DNA of 64,000 bases from Paraburkholderia sp. ZP32-5 (GCF_021390495.1 NZ_JAJEJP010000001.1:3224001-3288000); one strand, 5' to 3'. Numbered from the stretch's first letter, positions 36,719 to 46,275 are shown. The notes: generated by a model not told the origin, from the sequence alone. Made by a program: numbers and translations.

Positions 36719-37030
36719 TCAGTACTTCGGCGGCAGCTTGTTATAAAGAAGGCATGAAATTATGAAGCTTATAAGAAGTATTACCGCCAAAACCCAATCC
36801 CCAGTAGGCATCGTCAAGTCTAGCTTACTGATAGCGAAGCATATAGCAATGGAGAATCCAACAGTCCACATGCCAAGCTTAATCAATATTTCCGCGAAAT
36901 CGTCCATTGGATCACCGACAACGACACCCGATGGATTTGGGATATCTCTCGTACAATGAGGACATACATCGGTCCACTCCGTAATCGGCCCAAGACAATA
37001 GGGACAATCGCAACTTACCTTCTCGGCCAT
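36719..37030 (-). CDS. Zinc-ribbon membrane protein, 103 aa
   Basis: MAEKVSCDCPYCLGPITEWT followed by DVCPHC gives two CxxC pairs of a zinc ribbon, and the C-terminal half has two hydrophobic helices (MWTVGFSIAICFAIS; WVLAVILLISFIISCLL). The ATG at 37030 is chosen because AGGAGG lies 6 nt upstream; an ATG at 37036 abuts that site. Such small zinc-ribbon membrane proteins have no assigned function. Confidence 0.7.
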   Translation of the reverse strand: MAEKVSCDCPYCLGPITEWTDVCPHCTRDIPNPSGVVVGDPMDDFAEILIKLGMWTVGFSIAICFAISKLDLTMPTGDWVLAVILLISFIISCLLYNKLPPKY

Positions 37031-37101
37031 ACCCATCCTCCTTGCACTGTGCGTTGCGCACATCTCTCAATCCAACTGCCTAATAGCTTCTCTGCGGCCC
37101 C

Positions 37102-37605
37102 TTACCTGATGGTTCGCCTCCAATGCACACAAGACGCAGATGGTCCCGGATGTCGGGGCTGCCTGGAACTGGGCGATTCATCATCAATGCCATCGTTTTC
37201 GTTGTTGGCGGTTCCGATCAGGATCGCGTCATAAGGTTTGGGATCGTTCTGATGTACCTCCCCCACGAACTCGTCTGTAAAGGAAATCTTCAACATCCGA
37301 TCCGAAATCTTCACTCTGAATATTCCCCTCACATCCATCGGCTTTAGGAACCGGGTCCGTGGATCTGAATATGAATTCAGTCGGGAGTAAGATCCATCAT
37401 CGTGAAATTCATAATAGGCATGTTCGTCTGAGACCTTCTCATTGATCGCTTCCCGGCACTTGAAGCTCCGCCAGCCGCCCATACTTGTCCCTACCAGAAA
37501 ATCAAGCGTCTGATCAACTGGAGTCTTTGCCACAGCTACACAAGAGATCGCCATCGCCAGAATTCCCAAGCCGAGCCTGCAAGAAGCCTTTCTCTTTTTA
37601 TTCAC
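37102..37605 (-). CDS. Exported hypothetical protein, 167 aa
   Basis: An N-terminal signal peptide (KKRKASCRLGLGILAMAISC, then VAVAK) is followed by a soluble domain with YYEFHDDGSYSRLNSYSDPR and a beta-rich GIFRVKISDRMLKISFTDEF. The C-terminal 30 residues are Arg/Pro/Ser rich and may be frame run-on. A neighbouring exported gene precedes it by 26 bp on the same strand. No family recognised. Confidence 0.6.
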   Translation of the reverse strand: MNKKRKASCRLGLGILAMAISCVAVAKTPVDQTLDFLVGTSMGGWRSFKCREAINEKVSDEHAYYEFHDDGSYSRLNSYSDPRTRFLKPMDVRGIFRVKISDRMLKISFTDEFVGEVHQNDPKPYDAILIGTANNENDGIDDESPSSRQPRHPGPSASCVHWRRTIR

Positions 37606-37631
37606 CCTACCCCCGAAGAACTGGATTTCGC

Positions 37632-38114
37632 TTATGGTCTTGAGGAGCCAATCTCGGCTTCCATTTTCTGAATACGTGCCTCGACTTTTGGATCACTATC
37701 CGGTGTGATTTTGTAAGTTTCAGGCCAACTTGTCGTTAAGCTGCATAACTGCACGCTTCTTTGTGGCCGATAATTTTTCGAACTTTCGGCATTCTGGATA
37801 TACCAGGCATCCTCCGCACAGCTATGCTCTACAACATCGGCACTCGAAAATTCTCTACTTTTCGCCAGAATACCGATCACCTGATGTATTTCGAATGGAA
37901 TCTCGCGCCGGATTTCACGAGCCCTCTGCGTATTTCCGTTCGACTCAATCCGATTCGCCATTGCGGCGAGGCACTGCTTTTTTAATTCCAGATACTGCTT
38001 GCAGCTTGGGCCTAACTCGTCGGCCCAACACGAGCTCGCGTTCAGCATGGTTACAACAATGCCTGCGGCGATGACTCGCCATGCCCGTGAGAGACTGATT
38101 TCCAGCTTGATCAT
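37632..38114 (-). CDS. Exported hypothetical protein, 160 aa
   Basis: A signal peptide (VIAAGIVVTMLNASSCWADE) precedes a Cys-containing helical domain (CKQYLELKKQCLAAMANRIE; EHSCAEDAWYI; VQLCSL). The even set of Cys residues suggests disulfides in the periplasm. It precedes the next exported gene by 26 bp, so the two form an operon. Function unknown. Confidence 0.6.
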   Translation of the reverse strand: MIKLEISLSRAWRVIAAGIVVTMLNASSCWADELGPSCKQYLELKKQCLAAMANRIESNGNTQRAREIRREIPFEIHQVIGILAKSREFSSADVVEHSCAEDAWYIQNAESSKNYRPQRSVQLCSLTTSWPETYKITPDSDPKVEARIQKMEAEIGSSRP

Positions 38115-38223
38115 CTGATTTTCCCCGTTCGCTCTTACCTCATCTCCCAGCAGCCGCCTGTGCTAAGGCGACAGCAGTGGCGGGCATCGCCGGCCCGCAT
38201 TTTCCCTACTGTCAGCGGAAATC

Positions 38224-38248
38224 TTGACACAGATAGACGTAAAACGTC
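38224..38248 (+). promoter_or_regulatory. Promoter/operator region of the XRE gene
   Basis: A consensus -35 (TTGACA, 38224-38229) lies 6 bp before the palindrome GACGT-AAA-ACGTC (38236-38248), about 75-85 bp upstream of the XRE start. The palindrome between the promoter elements suits autorepression; the -10 is poor. Confidence 0.4.
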
Positions 38249-38320
38249 AAATTTGACTATTAACGCCCTGTTTGGATTGGCCGGCGCTAGAGACCATGCG
38301 GCACAACTATGGTCTGAGCG

Positions 38321-38677
38321 ATGCCTAAGAAAGCGAAAATCACTGCCCCCCTATCGGCAGTTGTCGGGAGCAATATCAAGGCAAGACGTGCCGAGCTGGG
38401 TTTGACCCAAAATGCATTGGCCCAAGCCTTGGGAGTTGAAATTGAAACCATCTCGCGCTACGAGCGAGGAGCCGTAGCACCGTCATTTCCGCAGTTGGAA
38501 AAACTATGCACGGCGCTCAGTGTCAAGGCGTGGCAGTTGTTTTCGGATGGATCAGTCGTGCCCAATGCAAACGGACAGACCCTTGACGATTTGCTTGCCG
38601 ACCTCTCTGGTCGTGACCGCGAATTCGTACTAGATTTTGTTCGCGGTTATGTTGCCCATCACGGTCGAAGTCAATAA
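38321..38677 (+). CDS. XRE family transcriptional regulator, 118 aa
   Basis: An HTH of Cro/C1 type spans residues about 13-70: SNIKARRAELGLTQNALAQA, VEIETISRYERGAVAPSFPQ and LEKLCTALSV. The C-terminal tail ends HHGRSQ. It probably represses its own promoter (palindrome upstream) and neighbouring island genes. Its end overlaps the convergent 38671-38907 gene by 7 bp. Confidence 0.88.
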   Translation: MPKKAKITAPLSAVVGSNIKARRAELGLTQNALAQALGVEIETISRYERGAVAPSFPQLEKLCTALSVKAWQLFSDGSVVPNANGQTLDDLLADLSGRDREFVLDFVRGYVAHHGRSQ

Positions 38678-38907
38678 ATGCCGTCACGGCAAAGGTCGGT
38701 ATACTTGACCCATGCTGACTCGATCAACGATGACGACGCCTTACCAGACTCACATCCCGGCACATCCTCAAGAAACATCAGCAGCCTGTCGGCAAATTGC
38801 GCCCGAGAGAGGTTGCTCCCGAAAATTTCGCGAGCCGCAGCGGCGAGATCGCGAATCTGGTCAATGGTCAGCGACGGGAAATCTTTCTGGAAATTGATGT
38901 CTTTCAT
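38671..38907 (-). CDS. Hypothetical protein, 78 aa
   Basis: MKDINFQKDFPSLTIDQIRD begins the chosen product, mostly helical (LAAAAREIFGSNLSRAQFAD, RLLMFLEDVPG). The frame extends to an ATG at 38961 (96 aa); neither start has a strong ribosome binding site. It lies convergent to the XRE gene. No family recognised. Confidence 0.5.
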   Translation of the reverse strand: MKDINFQKDFPSLTIDQIRDLAAAAREIFGSNLSRAQFADRLLMFLEDVPGCESGKASSSLIESAWVKYTDLCRDGIY

Positions 38908-38985
38908 GCGAAGACTATCCGGGCGACGCCCCGCTTTGGGCAACAGGATGTTGCCCGTCATACCTGCTAGCAGTGAGAACGCATC

Positions 38986-39633
38986 GTGGGTCTTGATCCG
39001 ACCATCTTGTCAGGCTTCGACATATCCGATCACGAGGTCCAGTCGTTCACAGAATCGAACGCTGGACTCGCTGGAATCGACACCTCGCGATTGAGCAAAT
39101 TCTTGCTCGTACAATTAGCCAGCGCACGGAAGCATCGGACCATAAACACGTTTGCTATCACCGATGTAATCCAACAACTTGAAGGTCGTGGCCCGAATCG
39201 CGGCAGCACGGCGAAGCCACGCCCATTCAAAGGCGATTCGCTGCGCGGACTATGGAAGGTTCATTTCTTCGATCCGCGATTTCTTATGAGGAACATCTAT
39301 AACGAGTGGGGTCTGTTTAGCCCGAAGAGCGACAAGTTCGACAAGTTGTGTGCACGCGTCGCGGCTGAGGAAGACGAAAATCCATCCGGCGTTGGCTGGC
39401 AAGGAAGGCTGGCTCACGAGTTCGTGGTCGAAGGCTACAAGCGGCGCGCCGCCAAGCAAAGACTGACGGGAGAATGGTTAATCTTCGGAGTGCAGGAGCA
39501 AAGGAACGTCTATCTTGCCCTGTGTACTCATTCGGACAGCCCAGAGCAAGATAGCGATATCTATAACGCCCTTCTTGGTCTATGTGGAAAGGAATTCCCT
39601 GAAGTCTTTGCGACGATTGCAGGCGGTGAATAA
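38986..39633 (+). CDS. Hypothetical protein, 215 aa
   Basis: The N-terminus (MGLDPTILSGFDISDHEV) leads to a mixed domain with a conserved-looking core: GDSLRGLWKVHFFDPRFLMR and EWLIFGVQEQRNVYLALCTH, then DIYNALLGLCGKEFPEVF. The core could be a small nuclease-like or binding fold, but no catalytic motif is certain. It follows the XRE gene on the same strand with an intervening antisense gene, so an operon is unlikely. Unknown function. Confidence 0.55.
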   Translation: MGLDPTILSGFDISDHEVQSFTESNAGLAGIDTSRLSKFLLVQLASARKHRTINTFAITDVIQQLEGRGPNRGSTAKPRPFKGDSLRGLWKVHFFDPRFLMRNIYNEWGLFSPKSDKFDKLCARVAAEEDENPSGVGWQGRLAHEFVVEGYKRRAAKQRLTGEWLIFGVQEQRNVYLALCTHSDSPEQDSDIYNALLGLCGKEFPEVFATIAGGE

Positions 39634-39819
39634 ACGCTCTACTTCTGCCGTGCGTTACGTGTTTCTTTTGTTGCCGCGCGAAGGCTTTGCGCACTGTCGG
39701 GCCCCATCAACACGCCGACAACGGGCGATTGGCGCCCGCTTTATCGCCGCCCATGCAAAAGTCCGAGAACATGTGCTGTAGAATTGTCCGTGCCCTAAAG
39801 CGCAACGCGTGGAGGCCAG

Positions 39820-40671
39820 ATGAATTCGGATGACAGCCATACTAGCCCGATCGTTCCAACGGATTCGGCCGTCGCTCAGATTAGAACTCAGCTCGAAAAA
39901 CTTAACCCGAGCACTAAACGCCGCATCCTTGAAAAGTTTGCTTTGGCGGCGCTCGGGAGCATCCCATGGGTCGGAGGATTCATCAGCGCGCTCGCGAGCA
40001 TGAAGACCGAAGAGGCCGGTCTGCATGCGTCGTCGCTCCAGACGCAATGGCTCGAAGAACATCAAGCCAAGATGGAAACCCTGAGTGCGACCATGCAAGA
40101 TATCGGTCGGCGATTCGAGGCAATTGGCGATGAGATCGATGAGCGACTCGCGAGCAACGAATACCTGGACATCGTGCGGAAAGCCTTTCGCGCCTGGGAC
40201 AAGGCTGACACCGAAGAAAAACGCCGCTACGTCGCAAACCTCGTGACGAACGCTGCTGGGACGCGTCTGTGTTCGGATGATGTTGTTCGTCTTTTCATCG
40301 ACTGGTTAGACAGCTATCACGAGTCCCACCTCGCGGTAATCCGCGAGATCTATAGCAATCCCGGCTCGACGCGGTTTGATATCTGGACCGCGATTTACGG
40401 CAGCCTCGTTCGCGAGGACTCGGCGGAAGCGGACCTATACAAGTTATTGATTAGAGACCTGAGTACCGGCGGCGTCATCCGTCAAGCACGTGATACAAAT
40501 GCCGATGGTCAGTTCCTGCGCAAGCAGACAGCACGGAGGCCGCCCGGGCCTGCCAACGCCACAGTCGAATCAGCGTTCGACGGCAGTAAGCAATACGTCC
40601 TGACCGAGCTCGGCAAACAGTTCGTGCACTACTCGATGAACGAGGTGGTACAACGCGTGTCGGGTGATTGA
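39820..40671 (+). CDS. Hypothetical protein, 283 aa, first gene of an unknown three-gene cluster
   Basis: A 47-residue leader is followed by a glycine-containing hydrophobic stretch (FALAALGSIPWVGGFISALA) that may insert in a membrane, a coiled coil (QAKMETLSATMQDIGRRFEA, IGDEIDERLASNEYL), a conserved-looking RKAFRAWDKADTEEKRRYVA segment, and a C-terminal winged-helix-like YVLTELGKQFVHYSMNEV. This layout recalls pore-forming or sensor proteins of defence islands. No named family recognised. Confidence 0.65.
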   Translation: MNSDDSHTSPIVPTDSAVAQIRTQLEKLNPSTKRRILEKFALAALGSIPWVGGFISALASMKTEEAGLHASSLQTQWLEEHQAKMETLSATMQDIGRRFEAIGDEIDERLASNEYLDIVRKAFRAWDKADTEEKRRYVANLVTNAAGTRLCSDDVVRLFIDWLDSYHESHLAVIREIYSNPGSTRFDIWTAIYGSLVREDSAEADLYKLLIRDLSTGGVIRQARDTNADGQFLRKQTARRPPGPANATVESAFDGSKQYVLTELGKQFVHYSMNEVVQRVSGD

Positions 40672-40708
40672 AATTTGCGAGTGTAACCCTAGCACCATCG
40701 ATCCAGTC

Positions 40709-41227
40709 ATGCCCCAACCAACAAATAAATCAGACTACTTCGAATTCTCGCGAACTCAGGGTCTTCCCGCTCGCTGTCCAATTTTCGATCGGTGCGAACG
40801 GCGCGCGCATACGCTGGCAATCGCTAACAATTGGCCGTTCGGAGATTCGATTAGCCTCGCTGACCTTCGACAACCAGTAGTTCATGTTGTCGGCGAAGGC
40901 CCAAGCAGCGCAGGCGGCCGGAACAACTTCTTCGCGCAAGGCCTTTGCCCTGAGGTCCAGTTGTTTGAGCCATCGCGGGCGATCCCGGGTCTGTCCAATA
41001 CTCCAGCCATCGCAGGAGAGTACGACAAGTACTGGGAACAGCCATATAAAGTACTGGAAACAGGCCATTTTTCCCAATGCTTGGAATACGTCATGCACAC
41101 ATCAGGGGATGCGATCGACCTTGATCCTGGTGAAGATCAAACATGGTGGAAACGCAACTTCCAGTGGCTAGTTGATGTCGTGCTCAAAATCACAGGACTG
41201 GCTCTTCAAGCGCTGCAACGGCGGTAG
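40709..41227 (+). CDS. Hypothetical protein, 172 aa, second gene of the three-gene cluster
   Basis: The ATG at 40709 (MPQPTNKSDYFEFSRTQGLP) is preferred over one at 40664 that overlaps the upstream gene. Cys residues in CPIFDRCERRAH could bind a metal. The C-terminus has WWKRNFQWLVDVVLKITGLA, an amphipathic or membrane-associated helix. It lies 37 bp after the first gene of the cluster and just before the third. Function unknown. Confidence 0.55.
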   Translation: MPQPTNKSDYFEFSRTQGLPARCPIFDRCERRAHTLAIANNWPFGDSISLADLRQPVVHVVGEGPSSAGGRNNFFAQGLCPEVQLFEPSRAIPGLSNTPAIAGEYDKYWEQPYKVLETGHFSQCLEYVMHTSGDAIDLDPGEDQTWWKRNFQWLVDVVLKITGLALQALQRR

Positions 41228-41274
41228 CTCTGCCCGCGTTGACGACGCTTAGACTCACGACCGAGGACTTCCAT

Positions 41275-42186
41275 ATGCTGGGCATCGAATCCGATTCGCA
41301 CTTGATTTACGAAGGATCATATTCGCTGTGGGGACACGCGATATGGCCGTCACCGTTCATTTCCATTGCGTCGTACATCGGGCCACACATCGACTGGAAC
41401 GATTCGCCGCACAGCGACACGTTGACATCGGCGACCATGCTCTTTCGCGAAGATTCGTTTGATCCAGTCGCACGAATTCGCCGAGGTCGCTTATACAAAC
41501 GCTGGGCCGACGTGCAACCCGCAACTTGGCACGTGCAGCGACATCCCGCGTATGCTTCAGCACCAGCCGCTACGGACGCTCGCGGATTTCTTGTTAAACA
41601 GCTTTACTCGTTCCAACCCTGGTCGGCACCCGAACTTCTACTAGCCAAGCGCCGAGAAGCAGTTCTGATCCTCGGCTCAGGGTCGCGCGTTGCCGCCTAT
41701 ACTGTACTGGACATAGAGCGTCTGGCTACGGGAGAGGACCTTATTACCGCGCGCACAAGAGCCAGTCTCGGAGTCCTACCCGACATTGAACCGATTCACG
41801 CCAAGGACCAACACGTCGCGCTCGCAATGGAGCAGTACGAGAAGGCTGCGAGCTCCGCTTTTCGCGATAGCGCGGAGAGCGTGATCGACCGCTGCCGCGA
41901 AGCTGCAACTGCCGCTATCACTGCACACTTAGCCAACACGAAATCAGGTAACAGTTCGCTCGGGAAAGACCTCGCAGTCCTCGCCGATGCCGTTGACCCA
42001 CCACATAAACCGCGCGAAGAGCGGCGACTTGTATTGGGCAATGCCGCGAGGATCATCGCACGCTTGCATTCACAAGGAAAAGCAGCGGAACGAGTGCAAC
42101 GGGGCAACAACGCTCCCTCAGAAAGCGATGCGGAATGCGCGCTGGCGTTGCTTGGGAAAATCTATCGTGAGATAGGTTGGGCGTGA
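41275..42186 (+). CDS. Hypothetical protein, 303 aa, third gene of the three-gene cluster
   Basis: The ATG at 41275 has GAGGA 7 nt upstream; a TTG at 41239 would add 12 residues. The N-terminal half has aromatic-rich SLWGHAIWPSPFISIASYIG and FLVKQLYSFQPWSAPELLLA, then VLILGSGSRVAAYTVLDIER. The C-terminal half is helical (SVIDRCREAATAAITAHLAN; LVLGNAARIIARLHSQGKAA) and resembles helical regions of abortive-infection-type proteins. No family named. Confidence 0.6.
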   Translation: MLGIESDSHLIYEGSYSLWGHAIWPSPFISIASYIGPHIDWNDSPHSDTLTSATMLFREDSFDPVARIRRGRLYKRWADVQPATWHVQRHPAYASAPAATDARGFLVKQLYSFQPWSAPELLLAKRREAVLILGSGSRVAAYTVLDIERLATGEDLITARTRASLGVLPDIEPIHAKDQHVALAMEQYEKAASSAFRDSAESVIDRCREAATAAITAHLANTKSGNSSLGKDLAVLADAVDPPHKPREERRLVLGNAARIIARLHSQGKAAERVQRGNNAPSESDAECALALLGKIYREIGWA

Positions 42187-42380
42187 AGATAGTTGTTGGC
42201 TCAGCACTTCGTGCCAAAAGTCGCGGGCATTCGACAAATCGACTTACATGGCGACCACAATCTTCGTCCACGCACGACGAGGTGTTTGACTACCTCGAAG
42301 CGACCCGTTTTGGCTGTTTGGCCTTTCGATCCGAATGACCAGCAAAGTGTGCCGGCCGTACACCGGCAACGCAATTTCGC

Positions 42381-42677
42381 CTAGCTGCCGTAGATAGAAC
42401 CGGTGATGGAGAACTTTTCAGTCGTTCCGTCAGGACGATTCACCCAGAAGCATTTGGTACCGAAGTCCGCAGTTCGAACGCTGAAGTCGGTGACACCACA
42501 ACCAATTTTTGCAGCGGCCTTTGGATGATGCTCCAACGCGGCTTTTAGGATCACTGCGTCGTCGGCGTTGACTCGATCGCCCACGTCGTACCGGTTGAGT
42601 ATCGCCTTCAAATATGTAACGGCGTCCCCCTTCTTGCCGAACTGTAAGGGGCCGAGGGTGATGGGCTTCGCAGGCAT
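42381..42677 (-). CDS. DUF3223 (DCL-like) family protein
   Basis: A 98-aa protein beginning MPAKPITLGPLQFGKKGDAV. The second half shows the DUF3223 pattern: KAAAKIGCGVTDFSVRTADF followed by GTKCFWVNRPDGTTEKFSI. In plants the DCL domain acts in plastid rRNA processing; the bacterial role is unknown. GGAG lies 8 nt before the ATG; an alternative start at 42704 overlaps the hamB stop as TAATG. Last gene of the Hachiman operon. Confidence 0.75.
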   Translation of the reverse strand: MPAKPITLGPLQFGKKGDAVTYLKAILNRYDVGDRVNADDAVILKAALEHHPKAAAKIGCGVTDFSVRTADFGTKCFWVNRPDGTTEKFSITGSIYGS

Positions 42678-42703
42678 GTGTAAGCTCCACTTCAGTAATG
42701 ACA

Positions 42704-45304
42704 TTACGTGGCTACGTCGCCAGGCAGCCTGATACGCTCGCGCACCTCGCGAATAATAATGGCGGGAATATCCATTGATTGAAATTGGCCCACGCGCTCG
42801 GCGATCCACCCTACGCACTCCTCTCTGTCGAGGTCGTCGCGAGCAATCTTCTCGTACAAAGCGACTGCGCTCATGCGAGACAGGCCAAGTTCCATGAGCG
42901 AGAGAAGTGTCGTCGACGAAACGCCGAATTCAAGTTGGGTGCCGATATCCAAACCATCGTCAATCAGGTCTTCGCGGCCAATCTCGCGAAGATGTAGGTG
43001 CAGTACATCCATATAGGCCGAAAGGTACTTCGGTGCTTTGAAACGAGCAATCTGCTCCACTAGTTCCATCGTGCCGCGGATGAGCTCCGGGAGCTTAAAA
43101 GACCTACCAGCGTCTCGGTGCCAATCGATGCTATCGCGGATGATCCTTGCCAGCGAGTATCCCTTTAGCCATTTGACGACGATCAACGCGTATAGCCTGA
43201 CTCGGCTCTCGGGGGCGAAGGCGAGGAACAAATGCTTGTTGATCCTCCCCATGATCGTAATGAACCGGTCGTAGCTATCGTTACTTGCCACCTCGGCCGG
43301 GAGCAGATTCTCGACATCGCCAGCATACGAACGGAAAGCGTCAAGAAGGCGCTGAAGGCCAATCGCACTTACCCCTGGGTGTCGAGCAGCCAGGTCAACG
43401 TCGATTTCGATTTGCGCTACTAGGGCGGCGAGCGCCTGATCGAGCTTTACGATCAGCGCCGCCTCGTGGCGCTTCGCGAGGCTGGCCGCTGATATAGAAC
43501 CGAGACGCATAAAGGTGGTGAGGAGATAGGCACCGACCTGCTCGAATTGATCTGTGTCCTCGATGCTGGAAAGGTCCGATAACCCGCGTTCGTAGATATA
43601 GTCCACCATTCCGTCACCAAGCTCGAGAACTGCGTCGCTTTCACGCTTAATGGGATAGCGGGCGCGGCTAGGAACGCCACTGGGCCAAGCCCGCGCGTCC
43701 TCCGGGTCAATACAGATAATGTTACCTTGGAACTCGTCGCCCCATCGGCCTGCACGGCCGGCCAAGTTCCAGAAATCGTGCGGCTCCATCGGGTGGCCCT
43801 TCCCTTTGCGCGGCCCACGAACCACGATTGTTCGGCACGACAGATTCACGCCTTCGATCAGCGTTGAAGTGCATACCAGGAAGCGAATCTTCCCTGACCG
43901 GAACAGCCGTTCTATCTCTAGCCTGAGTAGCGATGGCATGTTGCCGTAGTGGAACGCCACCCCTCGCTCTACTAACGGCGCAAGTCGAAAGTCCTGGTGC
44001 ACGCCCTTTCGAGCAAGCTCGGCAAGCTGTAAGAGTTCTGAATCGATGGACCCAAGCTTGGGCAATAGCTGACTGACCAGATCAGCAACCTCCTCCGCCT
44101 CTCCAGCACCGTTTGTGTAAACGAGCGTTCCGCCTCTCTCGCCAACAGCTGCGGCGATGAACGCGAGGCGCTTCTTGAGTCCATCCGGCGTGCTGGCGAG
44201 TTGAAGAATCCCTAACGGAAATATCGAACCCTGCTGTCGAAGAGTGAGCTTCCAGAGCTTCGCTCTTCTCGGCACCTGGGTCGCGGTTATGAGATTTTGG
44301 AGAACCGTGGTGGCGTCGCTATCGACAGCGACGGTCTGCACCCCATCGGGCGCGTCCGTGAGTAACTCTTCTGGGTTCTGAGTCGCCGGACTGATGAACA
44401 CAACCTTCAGCTTTGGGTTAGCGCGGGTGGTCCGCTCTATTGCATCCTGCAAGATCACGCCGCGCTGGTTGTCACCGATCTTATGCGCCTCGTCCACAAT
44501 GAGCAGATCGATCGAGAACACAGCACCGAGCACATTGGCGAGGAGATGCAACCGCTCCTGAGTGAATACTAGAATCACTCGTGCGCCGCCAGCGCGAGCA
44601 GCTTTGTACTTATCGGGAAGCGGAAGGGACGACACTTCAATCAGCTCGGCATTACCTAGGAGCCCCTTAAGATTAGTCTCTATCTCGGAGACCAGCGCGC
44701 GAGTCGGGGCGAGGTAGACTGCCACCTGCGTCTCGCCCGCGATCATTTGGTCGATCAACCACTGAAGTACGAGAAACGTTTTGCCAGAGGCGGTAGGTGC
44801 GGATGCCGAGAGCCAACGCTCCCCAGCCGCATTGGTCCAGAAGCGTTGCTGAAAATCGTTCACCTGTAGCCAGGCCCCGCTCGATTGCACCAAGATGGAG
44901 CGGTCCATTTCGCGACGCTGAGCTTCGAGGCGCAACGCGACGCCTAGCCGCCCGTCGAGGTCTGCTGCCAGCAAGCCTCGATCGATGGCTAACTCTATGG
45001 CCCGAAAGTTGGAAAGCTTACCTAAGAGTACAGCACCCGCGTCTTTTAACGCTTGATCGCCCGTCAACGAAATTGCGGCGGTTGCGATTCGGAGCGCGGC
45101 TTCTTGATCTTCCCGTTGATTGGATCGCGCCAGAATGCTGCCGGCGAGCAACAGTCTGGGCCAGTCAATCGCCGCAGCGGGCGGCGCGGAACGCTCAGGG
45201 CCAAGATTGTCGAGTTCGTTGCGGACTGTAAGTCGTGTGATCGCATCGAGATCGTCCCGAACGCCTTCGCGGAGAAGCCACGATTGGAGATCGGCGAGGC
45301 TCAT
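42704..45304 (-). CDS. hamB: Hachiman defence helicase HamB (Ski2-like DEAD/DEAH helicase)
   Basis: An 866-aa superfamily-2 helicase: Walker A SAPTASGKTF at about 167-176, LAPTRAL motif Ia near 198, DEAH at 271-274, and motif VI NLAGRAGRWG at 513-522, followed by a long helical C-terminal domain. In Hachiman, HamB is the ATP-dependent sensor that releases the HamA nuclease on invading or damaged DNA. Its ATG overlaps the hamA stop (ATGA), so the subunits are coupled. Length and gene order fit known pairs. Confidence 0.9.
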   Translation of the reverse strand: MSLADLQSWLLREGVRDDLDAITRLTVRNELDNLGPERSAPPAAAIDWPRLLLAGSILARSNQREDQEAALRIATAAISLTGDQALKDAGAVLLGKLSNFRAIELAIDRGLLAADLDGRLGVALRLEAQRREMDRSILVQSSGAWLQVNDFQQRFWTNAAGERWLSASAPTASGKTFLVLQWLIDQMIAGETQVAVYLAPTRALVSEIETNLKGLLGNAELIEVSSLPLPDKYKAARAGGARVILVFTQERLHLLANVLGAVFSIDLLIVDEAHKIGDNQRGVILQDAIERTTRANPKLKVVFISPATQNPEELLTDAPDGVQTVAVDSDATTVLQNLITATQVPRRAKLWKLTLRQQGSIFPLGILQLASTPDGLKKRLAFIAAAVGERGGTLVYTNGAGEAEEVADLVSQLLPKLGSIDSELLQLAELARKGVHQDFRLAPLVERGVAFHYGNMPSLLRLEIERLFRSGKIRFLVCTSTLIEGVNLSCRTIVVRGPRKGKGHPMEPHDFWNLAGRAGRWGDEFQGNIICIDPEDARAWPSGVPSRARYPIKRESDAVLELGDGMVDYIYERGLSDLSSIEDTDQFEQVGAYLLTTFMRLGSISAASLAKRHEAALIVKLDQALAALVAQIEIDVDLAARHPGVSAIGLQRLLDAFRSYAGDVENLLPAEVASNDSYDRFITIMGRINKHLFLAFAPESRVRLYALIVVKWLKGYSLARIIRDSIDWHRDAGRSFKLPELIRGTMELVEQIARFKAPKYLSAYMDVLHLHLREIGREDLIDDGLDIGTQLEFGVSSTTLLSLMELGLSRMSAVALYEKIARDDLDREECVGWIAERVGQFQSMDIPAIIIREVRERIRLPGDVAT

Positions 45305-46251
45305 TGCTCCGTAATCCCCATTGCCTTGAGGAATGCTGCACGGAAACCTTCTGCCGACGGCAGAGGTACGCAGAACATCTCAATTTCCATCTGATCGAGC
45401 TTCTCCAATTTGAGCCGCTCTCCGATACTCTTGCACCACCCAGTAAGTGCCGTGCGGGACGCCTTGGCGATCTCCTCTGCGACTGCCTTCGCATCGTCTT
45501 TCGGATAGAACGGTGCGTCGAAACCTACAAGGGCCGCGCCGCAGTATTGGACCCGTTTAGACATGACAGACGACTTATCGAAATATTTTTTGAGCGCATC
45601 GGTGATTGCCGGATTGCTAAGGTCGGCTTTGTCACTCAGAAGCATCAGGTCGCGCTCCCGCTCTGCCTCCTCGTGTTCGGGTTCAATCAGAAAGGGGGCG
45701 AGGGAATTGAGACAGGCGCGAATCGCAGCACTCGCATCGCCGTAGATTTTTGATTCCCCCCAGTAGAGCTTTAATGTGCCTTTCGGTGTCACGCCTGCAT
45801 ACACCCCATCCGCGCCGTGATAGTGCATACGTGTGTCCGTCTTGAGATCCATCTTGCAAAGAATCTGTGGCAGCTTGAGGAAGCGCTCCGCCAGCAGAAA
45901 CAGCAACATCTCGCCGCCCTCACCGGTGTTCCCCAAATCGGTAAACGAGCGCTTGGCGCGCTCCACGAGTTCGGCGACTGCCTCGGTGCTGTTGAACCTT
46001 TTATCGCGCGCCTTCGCATCGGCGAGCTTCGAGCGCGGAATCGCATAGTCAACGACGGCATTCCGCATAAACTCCGCGAGCCGATGTGGTTGCACACGGC
46101 CATTTCCGTCTACCGAAAGACAGTGACAGTGAATCTTGACTAAATGTCCGTCGATGATCACGTCTCGCTCTACGAGCGTAAGGTGAACCTCAAGCGCTTC
46201 TGGGTCCCCGGTTAGAGCAGACTCAAGATCGGTAGCGGTAATGGTCGACAA
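45301..46251 (-). CDS. hamA: Hachiman effector nuclease HamA (DUF1837)
   Basis: A 316-aa protein of the DUF1837 family. The diagnostic blocks are TGEGGEMLLFLLAERFL at 109-125, MHYHGADGVYAGV around 142-154 and YWGESKIYGDASAAI at 163-177. Together they supply the acidic residues and the E-x-K of a PD-(D/E)xK-like nuclease active site. It is thought to degrade DNA non-specifically when freed by HamB, killing the infected cell. It begins 24 bp after the small repeat-containing protein gene. Confidence 0.9.
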   Translation of the reverse strand: MSTITATDLESALTGDPEALEVHLTLVERDVIIDGHLVKIHCHCLSVDGNGRVQPHRLAEFMRNAVVDYAIPRSKLADAKARDKRFNSTEAVAELVERAKRSFTDLGNTGEGGEMLLFLLAERFLKLPQILCKMDLKTDTRMHYHGADGVYAGVTPKGTLKLYWGESKIYGDASAAIRACLNSLAPFLIEPEHEEAERERDLMLLSDKADLSNPAITDALKKYFDKSSVMSKRVQYCGAALVGFDAPFYPKDDAKAVAEEIAKASRTALTGWCKSIGERLKLEKLDQMEIEMFCVPLPSAEGFRAAFLKAMGITEQ

Positions 46252-46275
46252 ACTGGACGCAAACTCTTTCGTGGT

